A DNA stretch of 64,000 bases from the IMG/VR virus record IMGVR_UViG_3300008110_010000, positions 155,356 through 219,355 of that record. The stretch is one strand, 5' to 3'. Below are positions 16,344 to 25,636 of the stretch, piece by piece. The stretch's first letter is position 1. Every line of letters begins with the position of its first letter. The notes beneath the pieces are model-generated. The model did not search any database. It worked only from the letters and a program-made list of their open reading frames with translations, and was not told the origin of the DNA. Origin of the DNA: a virus. The position numbers and the translations under genes were made by a program.

Positions 16344-19300
16344 TGAATTATAAAAATCTTCTATTTTTTAATAAAACTGGGCACCAATCAAATTTTGTTT
16401 GGAACGGAGAATTCTGGGAAACTAGATTAATGCTTCCTCAGGTATCTGTGGATCTTTTTGAAATAGAACACCTGTTTATAATTGAAAAATTTGAAGATCT
16501 AAACGGAAACACTGTTTATGGATATCCTCATATAACCCCAGAAATAAGTTCAACCTCTGCATCTGGAATATATGGATCTTTTAATTCTGGATCTAGAAAG
16601 GTTACATTAAACTCTGAACCTGTTGTGGATTTTATAGGATCTAAGGTTTTTTGTCAGCAGTTCCCTAACGGAAATCTTGTAACTGGTGTTAGTGTGGTGG
16701 ATAAGACAATTGAGCTTGAAAATGCTGCAACGTTTTCAGAAAATTCCGTCCCTTTGTTTTTTAATTTATGGAGAGTTAGTTTCGAGACAACTAGAAACGT
16801 TTTAGATTTTGATGCTTTTGATCCTATTAGAGCGAGTATAACTAAGGGATTAGATTATATCACGACTTCCTCTGATGTAAGTGCTATTTCGGAGAATGAC
16901 GAATTTTTAATGATTTTAGGAGACGGAATTCCTAAAGATGCTAGAATTACAAAAGTTTCTGGAAATAAAATATACTTAAACAAGAAGTGCGAAGTTACTC
17001 TTAATAACATCACGGTTTTTGTATATCCTGTCGAGGAAAGAAATAACATTTCTTCTTACATATATCAATACATCCTCACCGAAGATGGAACTCTGGATGC
17101 TCCTGTTTTAGAATCAATCAATACTAATTATTTAAAAATCGATTATGATCCAAATGAAACTGTAAATGATTACTTAAGAAGCTCGGGTGAAATATATTCG
17201 GGAAGTGCCTCTGTTAACATAGCTCTTAATTCTAAAGAGGAGGGAATATTCGGTAGAACATTAGTAATAGAGGATCTTTCATTAGGGTACCCAAAAACTG
17301 TAGCAAGGATAGAGATACACGGGGAAACAATAGGTGAAGATGAAAGATATAAAACAATTTTAAATAATTTTGGGAGAAGGTTAAATGCGGAAGACGCTTA
17401 TATATTAAGAGATTCTGATCCCAAAGAGCCATTCACAGATTATGAGATTTTAAATGATAAGAGAAAAGAGCTTTTATTAGAAGGACATGAAATATACTCT
17501 TATTTAGGATCTTATAAGGGTCTTGTTAATGCTATTAAATTTTTTGGGTACCAAGATCTAAGAATTAAAGAATATTGGTTAAATATTAAAAAATCTGAAT
17601 CTGAAACATCCGCTCTCAAACAAAATACGGATTTTTTAGAGAGGTGGAATGCTTTACCCGGAGGTCAACAAAATTTAATATCCAGTATAATTGACGATGA
17701 AAATTCTGGTAAGTATAAACAGGTAGAAATTTACGGAAAAAGAAACGACGGAACTTTTGGTTTAAAATCCTCGATGGAAAAATTATTTCCATCCTCAAGT
17801 TTTAAGAAAACTGCACTCTTTGGTTTATTCTATGATATCAACAGGGTAGTTGAGAACCAAGAGGACATTTATGAATATCCCGTTGTGGAAAATGCTTTTG
17901 TTTTTTCTCCGGAGGAGGTACTTATAAAACTGTTTGGCTTAAAAGAAAAATTAAAAAAAGATTATCTTCCTTTAAATGCGAGGATTATTGATATAACAGG
18001 AGAAGGTGTCTATTTTGGAATCTACAAAACCAGAGCATGGACAGATAATTTAAAGATAGATGAGTTAAATCAGGGAATTGACCTAGAGCTAGGATTTACC
18101 CCAGAATATGGTTACATAGAGGATTTAAGGCCCTTTTCAGTAAGACCCAATTCTGATATTCCGTATGTTCCTTATGTTGGGGTGGAACCTAACACCTACG
18201 ATTTTTCAACTTATGGAAATCTAGTAGATTTACCCCAGAACAATTTAAAACTCCCAGGTAAACAGTCCAAAGCTTTAGCTGATGCAATAAAGCTATTTTA
18301 TGATGAAAGAAACACGAAGGGAATAAAACCTTACAGACTAGGTGACGGAGATAATAAAAACGGGGGATACCGAAAACTATATGACGGGAAAGTTTATGAT
18401 GTCCCCGCAGGATTTCCGGTTACGATGGAAATAACATCTTTTGTTTTAACATGGGACGAAGTAAATAATCAGTGGGATTCTTTAGATAGAAATATTTCAA
18501 CATATTCTTCAACACTAGCATCTATTTCAGATGTTTCCGGATATAACGATCAGACCCTAATAGACTCTAGCTTAAATTTTGAATTTAATCTTTCTACCAT
18601 ATTTGGAACCTTGTTCAATATTAATCTCCAAACTGGTATATCAATTTTAAACCCAGCATCTGGTAAGGTTCAACTTAAATTTACTTCTAACACAGATTCC
18701 GATTGTCAGTTTCTATGTGAGGTTCAAAGCTATAGTACTCTCACTGGAATAGCTAATGTTAAACTTTTATGGGTTAAAAATGAAGGAATATTCGATGACT
18801 GGAAAGTAGAAATCGTTAACATTTTTAAAGACAATCTCGATTTATCCTATTATGATTATTCTTTCAATCCCGACGGATTTTATTCTTGGGATAATCTTAG
18901 ATTCGCGGGATTTTATGAGGTTGAATGGAAGATCACAAAGAAAGATGATAGACCTTATTATTATGATCTAAGAGGTAAAATAACTGATTATTATAAACTT
19001 CCCCTTGTTCTTCCATATGATGGAATATATTCGGTTCAATGCAGGGTTTGGGATGGATTTAACGACATCTGTTCTACACACTATGAGAATTGCTTGGAAG
19101 TTAAGAAGAGGGAAGTTGAAATTGTTAGTGTTTCTAGATTCAGAGAAGCTGAAGTTTATACCTGGGATCAGACAAAACAGCCTTGGGATAATTTTGAATC
19201 GATGTGGGTTTTTCCCGTTGAAAGAAGACCAGAAGAACCTAAACCATCTAATTTAATCCTAAATCCTGCTGAATATGGAAATCAATTTAACGAGGGTCAA

Positions 19301-22300
19301 AAATGCAAGATTTTAAAAGATTTTCCAGAAACTATAGGATCTTCTTTAGTTAGATTCGGTCTACAAAAAATACCTATGTCTAGCTTTACCAGTTCTTATA
19401 GTGGAACAGGTTCTGGTCCAGTGATTGCAACTTTAAATTCATCATATCTTCCACATTCTTTTATAAACGGGGAGAGAGTAACATTAATAGATGGATACAA
19501 CACTGGGGCAGGAAATCTTTCCGGGACTTATCTAATAAGTAACGTTACAGCTACAGGTTTCACCCTTCCGATTATACTCTCAGGTTCAGTAACACCTTCC
19601 CTTATAAGTGTGGTTAAATCCGGGAGCATTACTGTAAAGTACGAGGGATCTAATTATCATACTGTTGATTTTAATGGAAGATTGGATACTACACTGGGCA
19701 ATTTGATGAGTAAATTCAATGGGTTCACGAAAGATCCTGCTTTCGGGATTGATACTATAACTACTTCTCTTATTTCCACAGCTAACGTTCAAGAATGGAT
19801 GGATGTTGTTTTTAAAACACCGATAGGGAGGGGAGCATTATACAATGGTAAATCCCTCGAGTTTACTACGACCGGTGGCCTTTATCTATACGATGGAAGT
19901 TCTGCAGTTAAATCATATTCTTCACAATTCTCTGGAGGAATTAATGCTTACTCTGATTATGTTGATTATAATTTTGAAGGAGATCTTCCAACGGAAAATA
20001 CCAGATACTATGGAACCAAGGGATTAAACTGGGACTCTTTTGATTCTCTTTCTTGGAATAATTTATATTCTCAAACCTGGGGAATGTATGATTTTCATAA
20101 TGACTGGTTAGGTGGATTTTCCCTTTATAATCTACAAAGTGGAGATAAAATAAGGGTTAGTCAAAAGTCTAAAGGAATAATTCTAGGGAATGTTTCTTCC
20201 CCTGATGCAAGTCCAAATTATCTAGATTTAAGGGAAGCTGCTGATCAATTAAATGCGTCAACAGATCCGAATATTTCTAGATTCTATTATGAAGTTAGGG
20301 GATTTTCAAAATTGCCGGAATATTTTAAGAACACTGGGGATGTTATTTCCCCGGGTCTTACGTGTATAGCTAGGCCTTACAAAGAGGAAACCTTATCATA
20401 TGATTTACAAGTTGGATCGCCTGCAATGGGTGCTCCTTTATCTATAAAGCAAGATAGAGACGGTGATATAATCATGGGAGGAGTTACCTCTGTCAAGGTA
20501 ATGAAATCCCCAACAGATATAGATTATTATTATATAGGTACTGAATATCCCGGGTCTGTTCCAAGAAAAGTTTTACCTGATGAATATGGAAATTGGTGGT
20601 GTTATGGAGAAAGATGTGCTGTACCTCTAGTTATTTATAATAGACAAAAACCAGAGGAGACAATACTAGTTAGTTCTGTTCTCGTATCCGGATTCTCCAG
20701 ACCAGATCTCAATTATTTAGCTCCTGTCCCTGATTCTCAATTTCAAACAATATGCTTAGCCGTAGATGATAGGACTGAAAACTTTGTGATGTATGTTAAG
20801 TACATACAATCATATTCTGTTGGATCTCCAGAAGATTCCTATAGATTAATAGAGTTTAATGCTTCTTCTAAAGAATTCGTTGTTATTTCAACTCTAGGTC
20901 CTTCATGGAATGCTAGTAGAACATATAATGTTGGAAGTATTGTTAGTAAGAATGGATTATCATATAGATCCCTAGTTGGTAGTAATCTTTCTCAAAATCC
21001 GGAATCATCCACAGGATATTGGGAATTAATTCCTCAAGAAAATATTGGAATTATTGATACTACTCTGTATAGTATCAGACAGTTAAAGTATGAATATATT
21101 GGAAAGAAATCTAAACTTTGGATTGTTACTAATGGTGGATTAAAAACATACAACGGGATTAAAATTGATACACTGGATATCAGTAACAGTGGTCTCCATA
21201 CTAACGATCTTTATTCATTGGAAATAGATGAATCTGGAAGTAAGTGGATAGGAAGTTCTAATGGAATATGTTATTATGATAATATAAGATGGGGATGTTG
21301 GACGCCAACTACCAATCCAGAATTACCAGTCGGTAAAAGTAGAAACATAGTAAATCTTGGAAGTGGAAGGATATTCTTTATAGTACAAACAGGAACAGAA
21401 ATCTATGAATTAGTTTATTTTAACGGAATAACTTTTGTAGTTTATTCAGATGATCCTGGAACCATAAACACATTTGGACCTATCTACAGTTTAGATTATG
21501 ATTATGAAGATATTTATTTCTTTAAAAATAATGTAAAGTATATTGACGGGAATTTTACTAGGAACGTAGGTGATTTATTTTATTTGGGGGATGAACCAAG
21601 AATAGGATCTCCTTATGTTAATGCTAATTATTGGGATCAATCCAGCGTTGGGTCTTATCCAACACCGCAAAACATCCACGCGAGAAAAATTTCTTTTGTT
21701 ATTCCCTATATTCATGCATCGGCAAAAACCCCTGGAATTTCTGGATGGGATTTTATTTATCATTTATCATATAGACCAGTTCCAGATCCTATTTATGTAA
21801 GAGAAAAAGGTATCGGAGAAACAGAAGTAAATTTCAACTTTATTGTTGGTCCTTTATACACTTCTTCAATAAATATCGGTAAAGATCCCCAACTTCCTTA
21901 CGTTGATAGCAAATCGTGGAAAATCCCTAGCTGGATTAATTATGATTTTAGAGATGTAACAGATTCACATCCTGGAATTGATATTGACAATCTTTTCCTC
22001 GATGCACCGCTTAGAGATATTGCTTCTGGTGTTGCATTAAAGGAGTCATATTGGAGAAACAGCAATGTTATTAGAAGCTCCGATAGGGAGATTGGAAATC
22101 TTCTTGATAGATTTGAATGGGTTATTAAAATAGGAGATACCCAGGATGATAGAGGGATAAAAACATTTGTGGATGAAGAAGGGTATGTTTATGTTACTGG
22201 ATTTTTCTCAGGAACTATAAGTTTTGGATCTAAGAATAACCTACCAATAGGTGCAAATACAACTCTTGCTTCTAATAGCTGTAGATCAATATTTGTTGCT

Positions 22301-23872
22301 AAGTATAACCAATTTGGTGTTGTACAATGGGCGAGAAAATATGGAGATGCAAGCTTTAGTGGATTTGCGGATTATGATTTTACCCCAACCGGAATCAAGG
22401 TTGATAGGGTAGGTAACGTAGTTGTTGTCGGGTATAAGGAAAAAAATAGAAATAACACAACATCAGAACTTCCTACCAATATCTACTTAAAATGGAATTG
22501 GAATGCTGTTTTTGTTAGTGGTACTAATTTATTTTCGCCTTCCAGTGATACTGCTAGAGATTTGATAAAAGATCTTGCTATAGACCAGGTTGGTAACGTT
22601 TATGTTGCTGGAATATTTAGTGGAACACTTTCTGCTGGAAACTTCTCAATATCCAGTTCTGGATCAGACCCTGAAGTCTTTGTAGCTAGGATCGAGGGTG
22701 ACGGGAACGTAAAATGGCTTTATAAAGCAAATAGCGGAGGAATTGAAGAAAATCCTTCTATTCAAATAGGAAAGGATTATGAAGATCTTTATTTGGCATA
22801 CAGTTCCAGAGTAGGATCTGTTCAGAATTTAATTCTCTCAAAATTCATTAGCTATGATTTTCATATAGAGTGGACAAGATCCTATAGAAATAGTGATCAT
22901 TCGAATTATCACATAAGTCCAAGAATTAAAGTCTCAGGGAACGGAGAAATTGCTCTTGGTGCTACTTTTTCTGGATTTATCGAAGTAGAGGGTAACGTTA
23001 TATCTTCTAACGGGGACAAAGATATAGCAATCATGAAATTTAACGGATACAGAAATCTTTGGGCAAAATCTGTAGGATCTAAGGATGCAGATTATTGCCA
23101 GGACGTAGAAATAGATTCTGAAGGTAACCTTTATATTTTGGGATCATACGACGGACCTTTAATAGCTTCACCGGAATTTTCTTCCCCTAGCTATTATCCA
23201 TCCCCCGAAGGAAATAGCGACATTGTTTTATTTAAATATGATCATCACGGAATACTTCTTGATATAGTTGATGCTGGGGGTATTAATAGAGATGAGGGTA
23301 TATCTCTTTCACTAGATAAAGAAGATAATATTTATTTAACCGGATATATTTCAGGAGAATCGGAATTTTCAAACTGGATTGCTTCACCAAGTGGAGGAGA
23401 GGATGCATTTATTGGAAAAATTACAAATCTAAAATATAGAACCGGTAAAAATATAGGAGGAGTATATTCTTGGTTTGGTACTGGATCTTGGACATCTGGC
23501 GAAAGAAAAATCTCAAATAAAGAATTTGAAGTTCCTATGGGAACTACCGTTATTTTTAACCCGATAGATTCTTTAATACCTGGTCAGAAGAATATAGTTT
23601 ACACCCTAATTAACGATGATGATGACGAAAATCTGATTGAAATAAAAGATGCTCATGCTTTCATCTGGACATTTAATCAGCCAGGATTTTATACCCTACG
23701 AGCTAAGATCGAAGATACTAATGGAAATATTTATATCCACGATAAAAAAGGATACATTAGAGTTATAGATCACAAGAACCCACCCCCAGGAGAAATAGTT
23801 GAATACGTAAACAGCGAAACCTTTAGGAAAAGAGCGATCTACGAGAAAAAGACTATGCCTCAGATAATTTAA
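16343..23872 (+). CDS. Giant baseplate wedge/fibre protein (2509 aa), gp7-position
   Basis: By position after 25 and 6 this is a gp7 counterpart, but T4 gp7 has 1032 residues. Residues 1-650 contain a phrase typical of large phage wedge proteins (HEIYSYLGSYKGLVNAIKFF then KEYWLN). Residues about 1520-1565 resemble a CBM5/12-type carbohydrate-binding module (RTYNVGSIVSKNGLSYRSL ... PESSTGYW). Residues about 1600-1660 resemble a two-component-type propeller blade (LYSLEIDESGSKWIGSSNG). Residues about 1925-2365 carry SBBP-like propeller repeats (GNVYVAGIFSGTLSAGNFS). Residues about 2390-2490 resemble a PKD/Ig domain (HAFIWTFNQPGFYTLRAK). It is probably a wedge protein with a long adhesive extension. 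The exact wedge equivalence is inference. Confidence 0.6.
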   Translation: MNYKNLLFFNKTGHQSNFVWNGEFWETRLMLPQVSVDLFEIEHLFIIEKFEDLNGNTVYGYPHITPEISSTSASGIYGSFNSGSRKVTLNSEPVVDFIGSKVFCQQFPNGNLVTGVSVVDKTIELENAATFSENSVPLFFNLWRVSFETTRNVLDFDAFDPIRASITKGLDYITTSSDVSAISENDEFLMILGDGIPKDARITKVSGNKIYLNKKCEVTLNNITVFVYPVEERNNISSYIYQYILTEDGTLDAPVLESINTNYLKIDYDPNETVNDYLRSSGEIYSGSASVNIALNSKEEGIFGRTLVIEDLSLGYPKTVARIEIHGETIGEDERYKTILNNFGRRLNAEDAYILRDSDPKEPFTDYEILNDKRKELLLEGHEIYSYLGSYKGLVNAIKFFGYQDLRIKEYWLNIKKSESETSALKQNTDFLERWNALPGGQQNLISSIIDDENSGKYKQVEIYGKRNDGTFGLKSSMEKLFPSSSFKKTALFGLFYDINRVVENQEDIYEYPVVENAFVFSPEEVLIKLFGLKEKLKKDYLPLNARIIDITGEGVYFGIYKTRAWTDNLKIDELNQGIDLELGFTPEYGYIEDLRPFSVRPNSDIPYVPYVGVEPNTYDFSTYGNLVDLPQNNLKLPGKQSKALADAIKLFYDERNTKGIKPYRLGDGDNKNGGYRKLYDGKVYDVPAGFPVTMEITSFVLTWDEVNNQWDSLDRNISTYSSTLASISDVSGYNDQTLIDSSLNFEFNLSTIFGTLFNINLQTGISILNPASGKVQLKFTSNTDSDCQFLCEVQSYSTLTGIANVKLLWVKNEGIFDDWKVEIVNIFKDNLDLSYYDYSFNPDGFYSWDNLRFAGFYEVEWKITKKDDRPYYYDLRGKITDYYKLPLVLPYDGIYSVQCRVWDGFNDICSTHYENCLEVKKREVEIVSVSRFREAEVYTWDQTKQPWDNFESMWVFPVERRPEEPKPSNLILNPAEYGNQFNEGQKCKILKDFPETIGSSLVRFGLQKIPMSSFTSSYSGTGSGPVIATLNSSYLPHSFINGERVTLIDGYNTGAGNLSGTYLISNVTATGFTLPIILSGSVTPSLISVVKSGSITVKYEGSNYHTVDFNGRLDTTLGNLMSKFNGFTKDPAFGIDTITTSLISTANVQEWMDVVFKTPIGRGALYNGKSLEFTTTGGLYLYDGSSAVKSYSSQFSGGINAYSDYVDYNFEGDLPTENTRYYGTKGLNWDSFDSLSWNNLYSQTWGMYDFHNDWLGGFSLYNLQSGDKIRVSQKSKGIILGNVSSPDASPNYLDLREAADQLNASTDPNISRFYYEVRGFSKLPEYFKNTGDVISPGLTCIARPYKEETLSYDLQVGSPAMGAPLSIKQDRDGDIIMGGVTSVKVMKSPTDIDYYYIGTEYPGSVPRKVLPDEYGNWWCYGERCAVPLVIYNRQKPEETILVSSVLVSGFSRPDLNYLAPVPDSQFQTICLAVDDRTENFVMYVKYIQSYSVGSPEDSYRLIEFNASSKEFVVISTLGPSWNASRTYNVGSIVSKNGLSYRSLVGSNLSQNPESSTGYWELIPQENIGIIDTTLYSIRQLKYEYIGKKSKLWIVTNGGLKTYNGIKIDTLDISNSGLHTNDLYSLEIDESGSKWIGSSNGICYYDNIRWGCWTPTTNPELPVGKSRNIVNLGSGRIFFIVQTGTEIYELVYFNGITFVVYSDDPGTINTFGPIYSLDYDYEDIYFFKNNVKYIDGNFTRNVGDLFYLGDEPRIGSPYVNANYWDQSSVGSYPTPQNIHARKISFVIPYIHASAKTPGISGWDFIYHLSYRPVPDPIYVREKGIGETEVNFNFIVGPLYTSSINIGKDPQLPYVDSKSWKIPSWINYDFRDVTDSHPGIDIDNLFLDAPLRDIASGVALKESYWRNSNVIRSSDREIGNLLDRFEWVIKIGDTQDDRGIKTFVDEEGYVYVTGFFSGTISFGSKNNLPIGANTTLASNSCRSIFVAKYNQFGVVQWARKYGDASFSGFADYDFTPTGIKVDRVGNVVVVGYKEKNRNNTTSELPTNIYLKWNWNAVFVSGTNLFSPSSDTARDLIKDLAIDQVGNVYVAGIFSGTLSAGNFSISSSGSDPEVFVARIEGDGNVKWLYKANSGGIEENPSIQIGKDYEDLYLAYSSRVGSVQNLILSKFISYDFHIEWTRSYRNSDHSNYHISPRIKVSGNGEIALGATFSGFIEVEGNVISSNGDKDIAIMKFNGYRNLWAKSVGSKDADYCQDVEIDSEGNLYILGSYDGPLIASPEFSSPSYYPSPEGNSDIVLFKYDHHGILLDIVDAGGINRDEGISLSLDKEDNIYLTGYISGESEFSNWIASPSGGEDAFIGKITNLKYRTGKNIGGVYSWFGTGSWTSGERKISNKEFEVPMGTTVIFNPIDSLIPGQKNIVYTLINDDDDENLIEIKDAHAFIWTFNQPGFYTLRAKIEDTNGNIYIHDKKGYIRVIDHKNPPPGEIVEYVNSETFRKRAIYEKKTMPQII

Positions 23873-23879
23873 TTATCTG
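23861..23879. terminator. Perfect dyad spanning both convergent stop codons
   Basis: CAGATAATT and AATTATCTG are perfect inverted copies around a single T at 23870. The stop codons of the giant wedge gene (23870-23872) and of phoH (23873-23875, minus strand) both lie inside. It may act as a bidirectional terminator, but it is AT-rich and lacks a T-run on either side. Confidence 0.4.
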
Positions 23880-24553
23880 TCTCTGTATTCAGTATAAACC
23901 CCAAGAATTTCTGGAACAATAGGATGCCTGTGATTTTTCTTGAGAGAAATGACTTTAACCCCATCTACCCTAGAAGACACTGTATTTAAAAAATCCAATC
24001 CAGAGTCTTTTTTGATTTTTAAGTCTATTTGGGAAATATCACCACAGATCATAATTTTAGAAGCTATACCAAGTCTTCCCAAAACCATTTCCATTTGTGA
24101 GTTAGTAACGTTTTGAGCTTCGTCAACAATGACACAGGCATGAAGAAATGTTCTACCTCTCATAAAAGGGAAGGGAAGAATTTCAATTATCTCGTCAGCA
24201 ACCATTTTATCTATTTTTTCTTTATCGTATAAAAGATAAAGATTGGAATAAATTGGAGCTAGCCAAGGGTCCATTTTTTCTTTAAGATCTCCGGGAAGAA
24301 ATCCTATATCTTCCTTAGCTACCGTTGGTCTTGTTATTATAACCTTTTCAACTTCCCGGTTAAAAAGAAGATCTAGAGCTATCTGACAAGCTAGAAGTGT
24401 TTTTCCCGATCCTGCCATACCCCTGATAACTGTTACTGGGTTTTCTAAAATTATAGATTTAGCTTCCTTTTGTTCCTCGTTAAGCTGAAGTTTAAACTTA
24501 ATAGGGCCCTTCACTTTCCCCTTGATAGGAGATTCCTTTGTTGTTTTTTCCAT
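23873..24553 (-). CDS. phoH: PhoH-like P-loop ATPase
   Basis: A 226-residue PhoH family protein. Walker A is GMAGSGKT (residues 45-52), followed by the family signature VIITRPTVAKEDIGFLPGD (71-89); Walker B is VIVDEAQN (141-148). The later MICGDISQIDL and KKNHRHPIVPEIL segments complete the helicase-like core. PhoH proteins are very common in marine and freshwater phages; their role in infection is unsettled, with RNA/DNA helicase-like activity suggested. The N-terminus (about 20 residues) is a Lys/Pro-rich tail. It is one of only two supported genes on the minus strand here and interrupts the tail-gene cluster. Confidence 0.9.
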   Translation of the reverse strand: MEKTTKESPIKGKVKGPIKFKLQLNEEQKEAKSIILENPVTVIRGMAGSGKTLLACQIALDLLFNREVEKVIITRPTVAKEDIGFLPGDLKEKMDPWLAPIYSNLYLLYDKEKIDKMVADEIIEILPFPFMRGRTFLHACVIVDEAQNVTNSQMEMVLGRLGIASKIMICGDISQIDLKIKKDSGLDFLNTVSSRVDGVKVISLKKNHRHPIVPEILGVYTEYRDR

Positions 24554-24642
24554 AAAATTTGGGATTAATTTGTGAGAAACTTAAGAATTTTTTACCGTAT
24601 GATCTAAGCATGCAAGAATTATTTCTTCGTTCGGTCTTGTAT

Positions 24643-24652
24643 GATATATATA
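24643..24652 (+). promoter_or_regulatory. Late-promoter-like GATATATATA element
   Basis: GATATATATA ends 20 bases before the ATG at 24673, in the roughly 120-base divergent gap between phoH and the fibre cluster. It belongs to the recurring GATATATAAAA family. Confidence 0.5.
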
Positions 24653-24672
24653 TTCAGAATAAAAAATAACAA

Positions 24673-25617
24673 ATGATTACTATTCAGGAGATATTAGGCA
24701 CTGACTCGATCGCAGCCTCGAGACTTACCATTAATTCAAATTTCCTACTGGTTGAGAATGAAATAAATGATCTAGAGAACACATTCAATATTAATGTGGT
24801 AACGGGATCTATGGACATTTCTCAGGCCACCAGTGGACAATTAAAAGCCAAAACGTTTTTTGCTAACCAGGCAACTTTTCCAGCTTCTGGAACTGCTACT
24901 GTTAGTATTTACGGAACTGGTGCTAGCGCAGGAAATGCTTCATTTTCTGGAATCGTTTCATCCGGGCAAATTTCAGTTTCTGGAACAGGAACATTTAATC
25001 AGATCAATGCATCAGGAGCAGCAGTTTTTGGTTCCACTGCCAGATTTGATGGAGATGTTACTTTCAATGGATCTGTAATAATCGGAGCTACTGGATCTTA
25101 TATTGATAGAAATGCAACAGGTGCATCAGGGGCAACAAATGCTTTTCTTTCTCCTGGTAACGGAGGCGGCGGCATAACAGGTACATTTAGTAATCCCTAT
25201 GTTCTAACTTTTGATGAAAGCGTGGTCTTTGCAAATTGTAGCTATGTTAGTGGAGCAACAGGAGATTCCAGTAATCAAACAGGATTCTATTTTAGAGTTG
25301 CTACTGGGGACGGAGGATCTCTTAATCTACCAGCAGTTCCACAAGGTTTTAGACTTACTGTAGTAAATACCGGTCTTTATGCTGGATTAATAGGAACGGG
25401 GGTAAAAACACCTTTCACCGGTAATTATTATACTGGATTCAATACTGATAATAACGCAGGAAGATTCCCTTCTGAAATTACTGTACCGGCTAGTTTACCT
25501 TATAAAGCTTCAGTAACCCTACAGTGGGAAAATAGATTGGGAAAGGGATCAGCAACACAGAACGGATCTTGGGTAGTAATATCAACTGCTGGACTTAGCG
25601 CTAGTGATCTAAGTTAA
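24673..25617 (+). CDS. Fibre-like structural protein
   Basis: A 314-residue protein rich in Gly, Ser, Thr and Ala. The N-terminus (ILGTDSIAASRLTINSNFLLVENEI) resembles the short anchor at the front of other fibres here: a DS motif then INxNF. Residues 60-140 are repetitive beta strands with GTGTF, GAAVF and GDVTFNGSV, typical of tail-fibre or needle triple-helix shafts. The C-terminal half (about 195-300) looks like a globular head. It opens the fibre block behind a late-promoter-like element and probably attaches to the baseplate. No named T4 equivalent is clear. Confidence 0.55.
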   Translation: MITIQEILGTDSIAASRLTINSNFLLVENEINDLENTFNINVVTGSMDISQATSGQLKAKTFFANQATFPASGTATVSIYGTGASAGNASFSGIVSSGQISVSGTGTFNQINASGAAVFGSTARFDGDVTFNGSVIIGATGSYIDRNATGASGATNAFLSPGNGGGGITGTFSNPYVLTFDESVVFANCSYVSGATGDSSNQTGFYFRVATGDGGSLNLPAVPQGFRLTVVNTGLYAGLIGTGVKTPFTGNYYTGFNTDNNAGRFPSEITVPASLPYKASVTLQWENRLGKGSATQNGSWVVISTAGLSASDLS

Positions 25618-25636
25618 AAATAAATTATAAAGCTGG

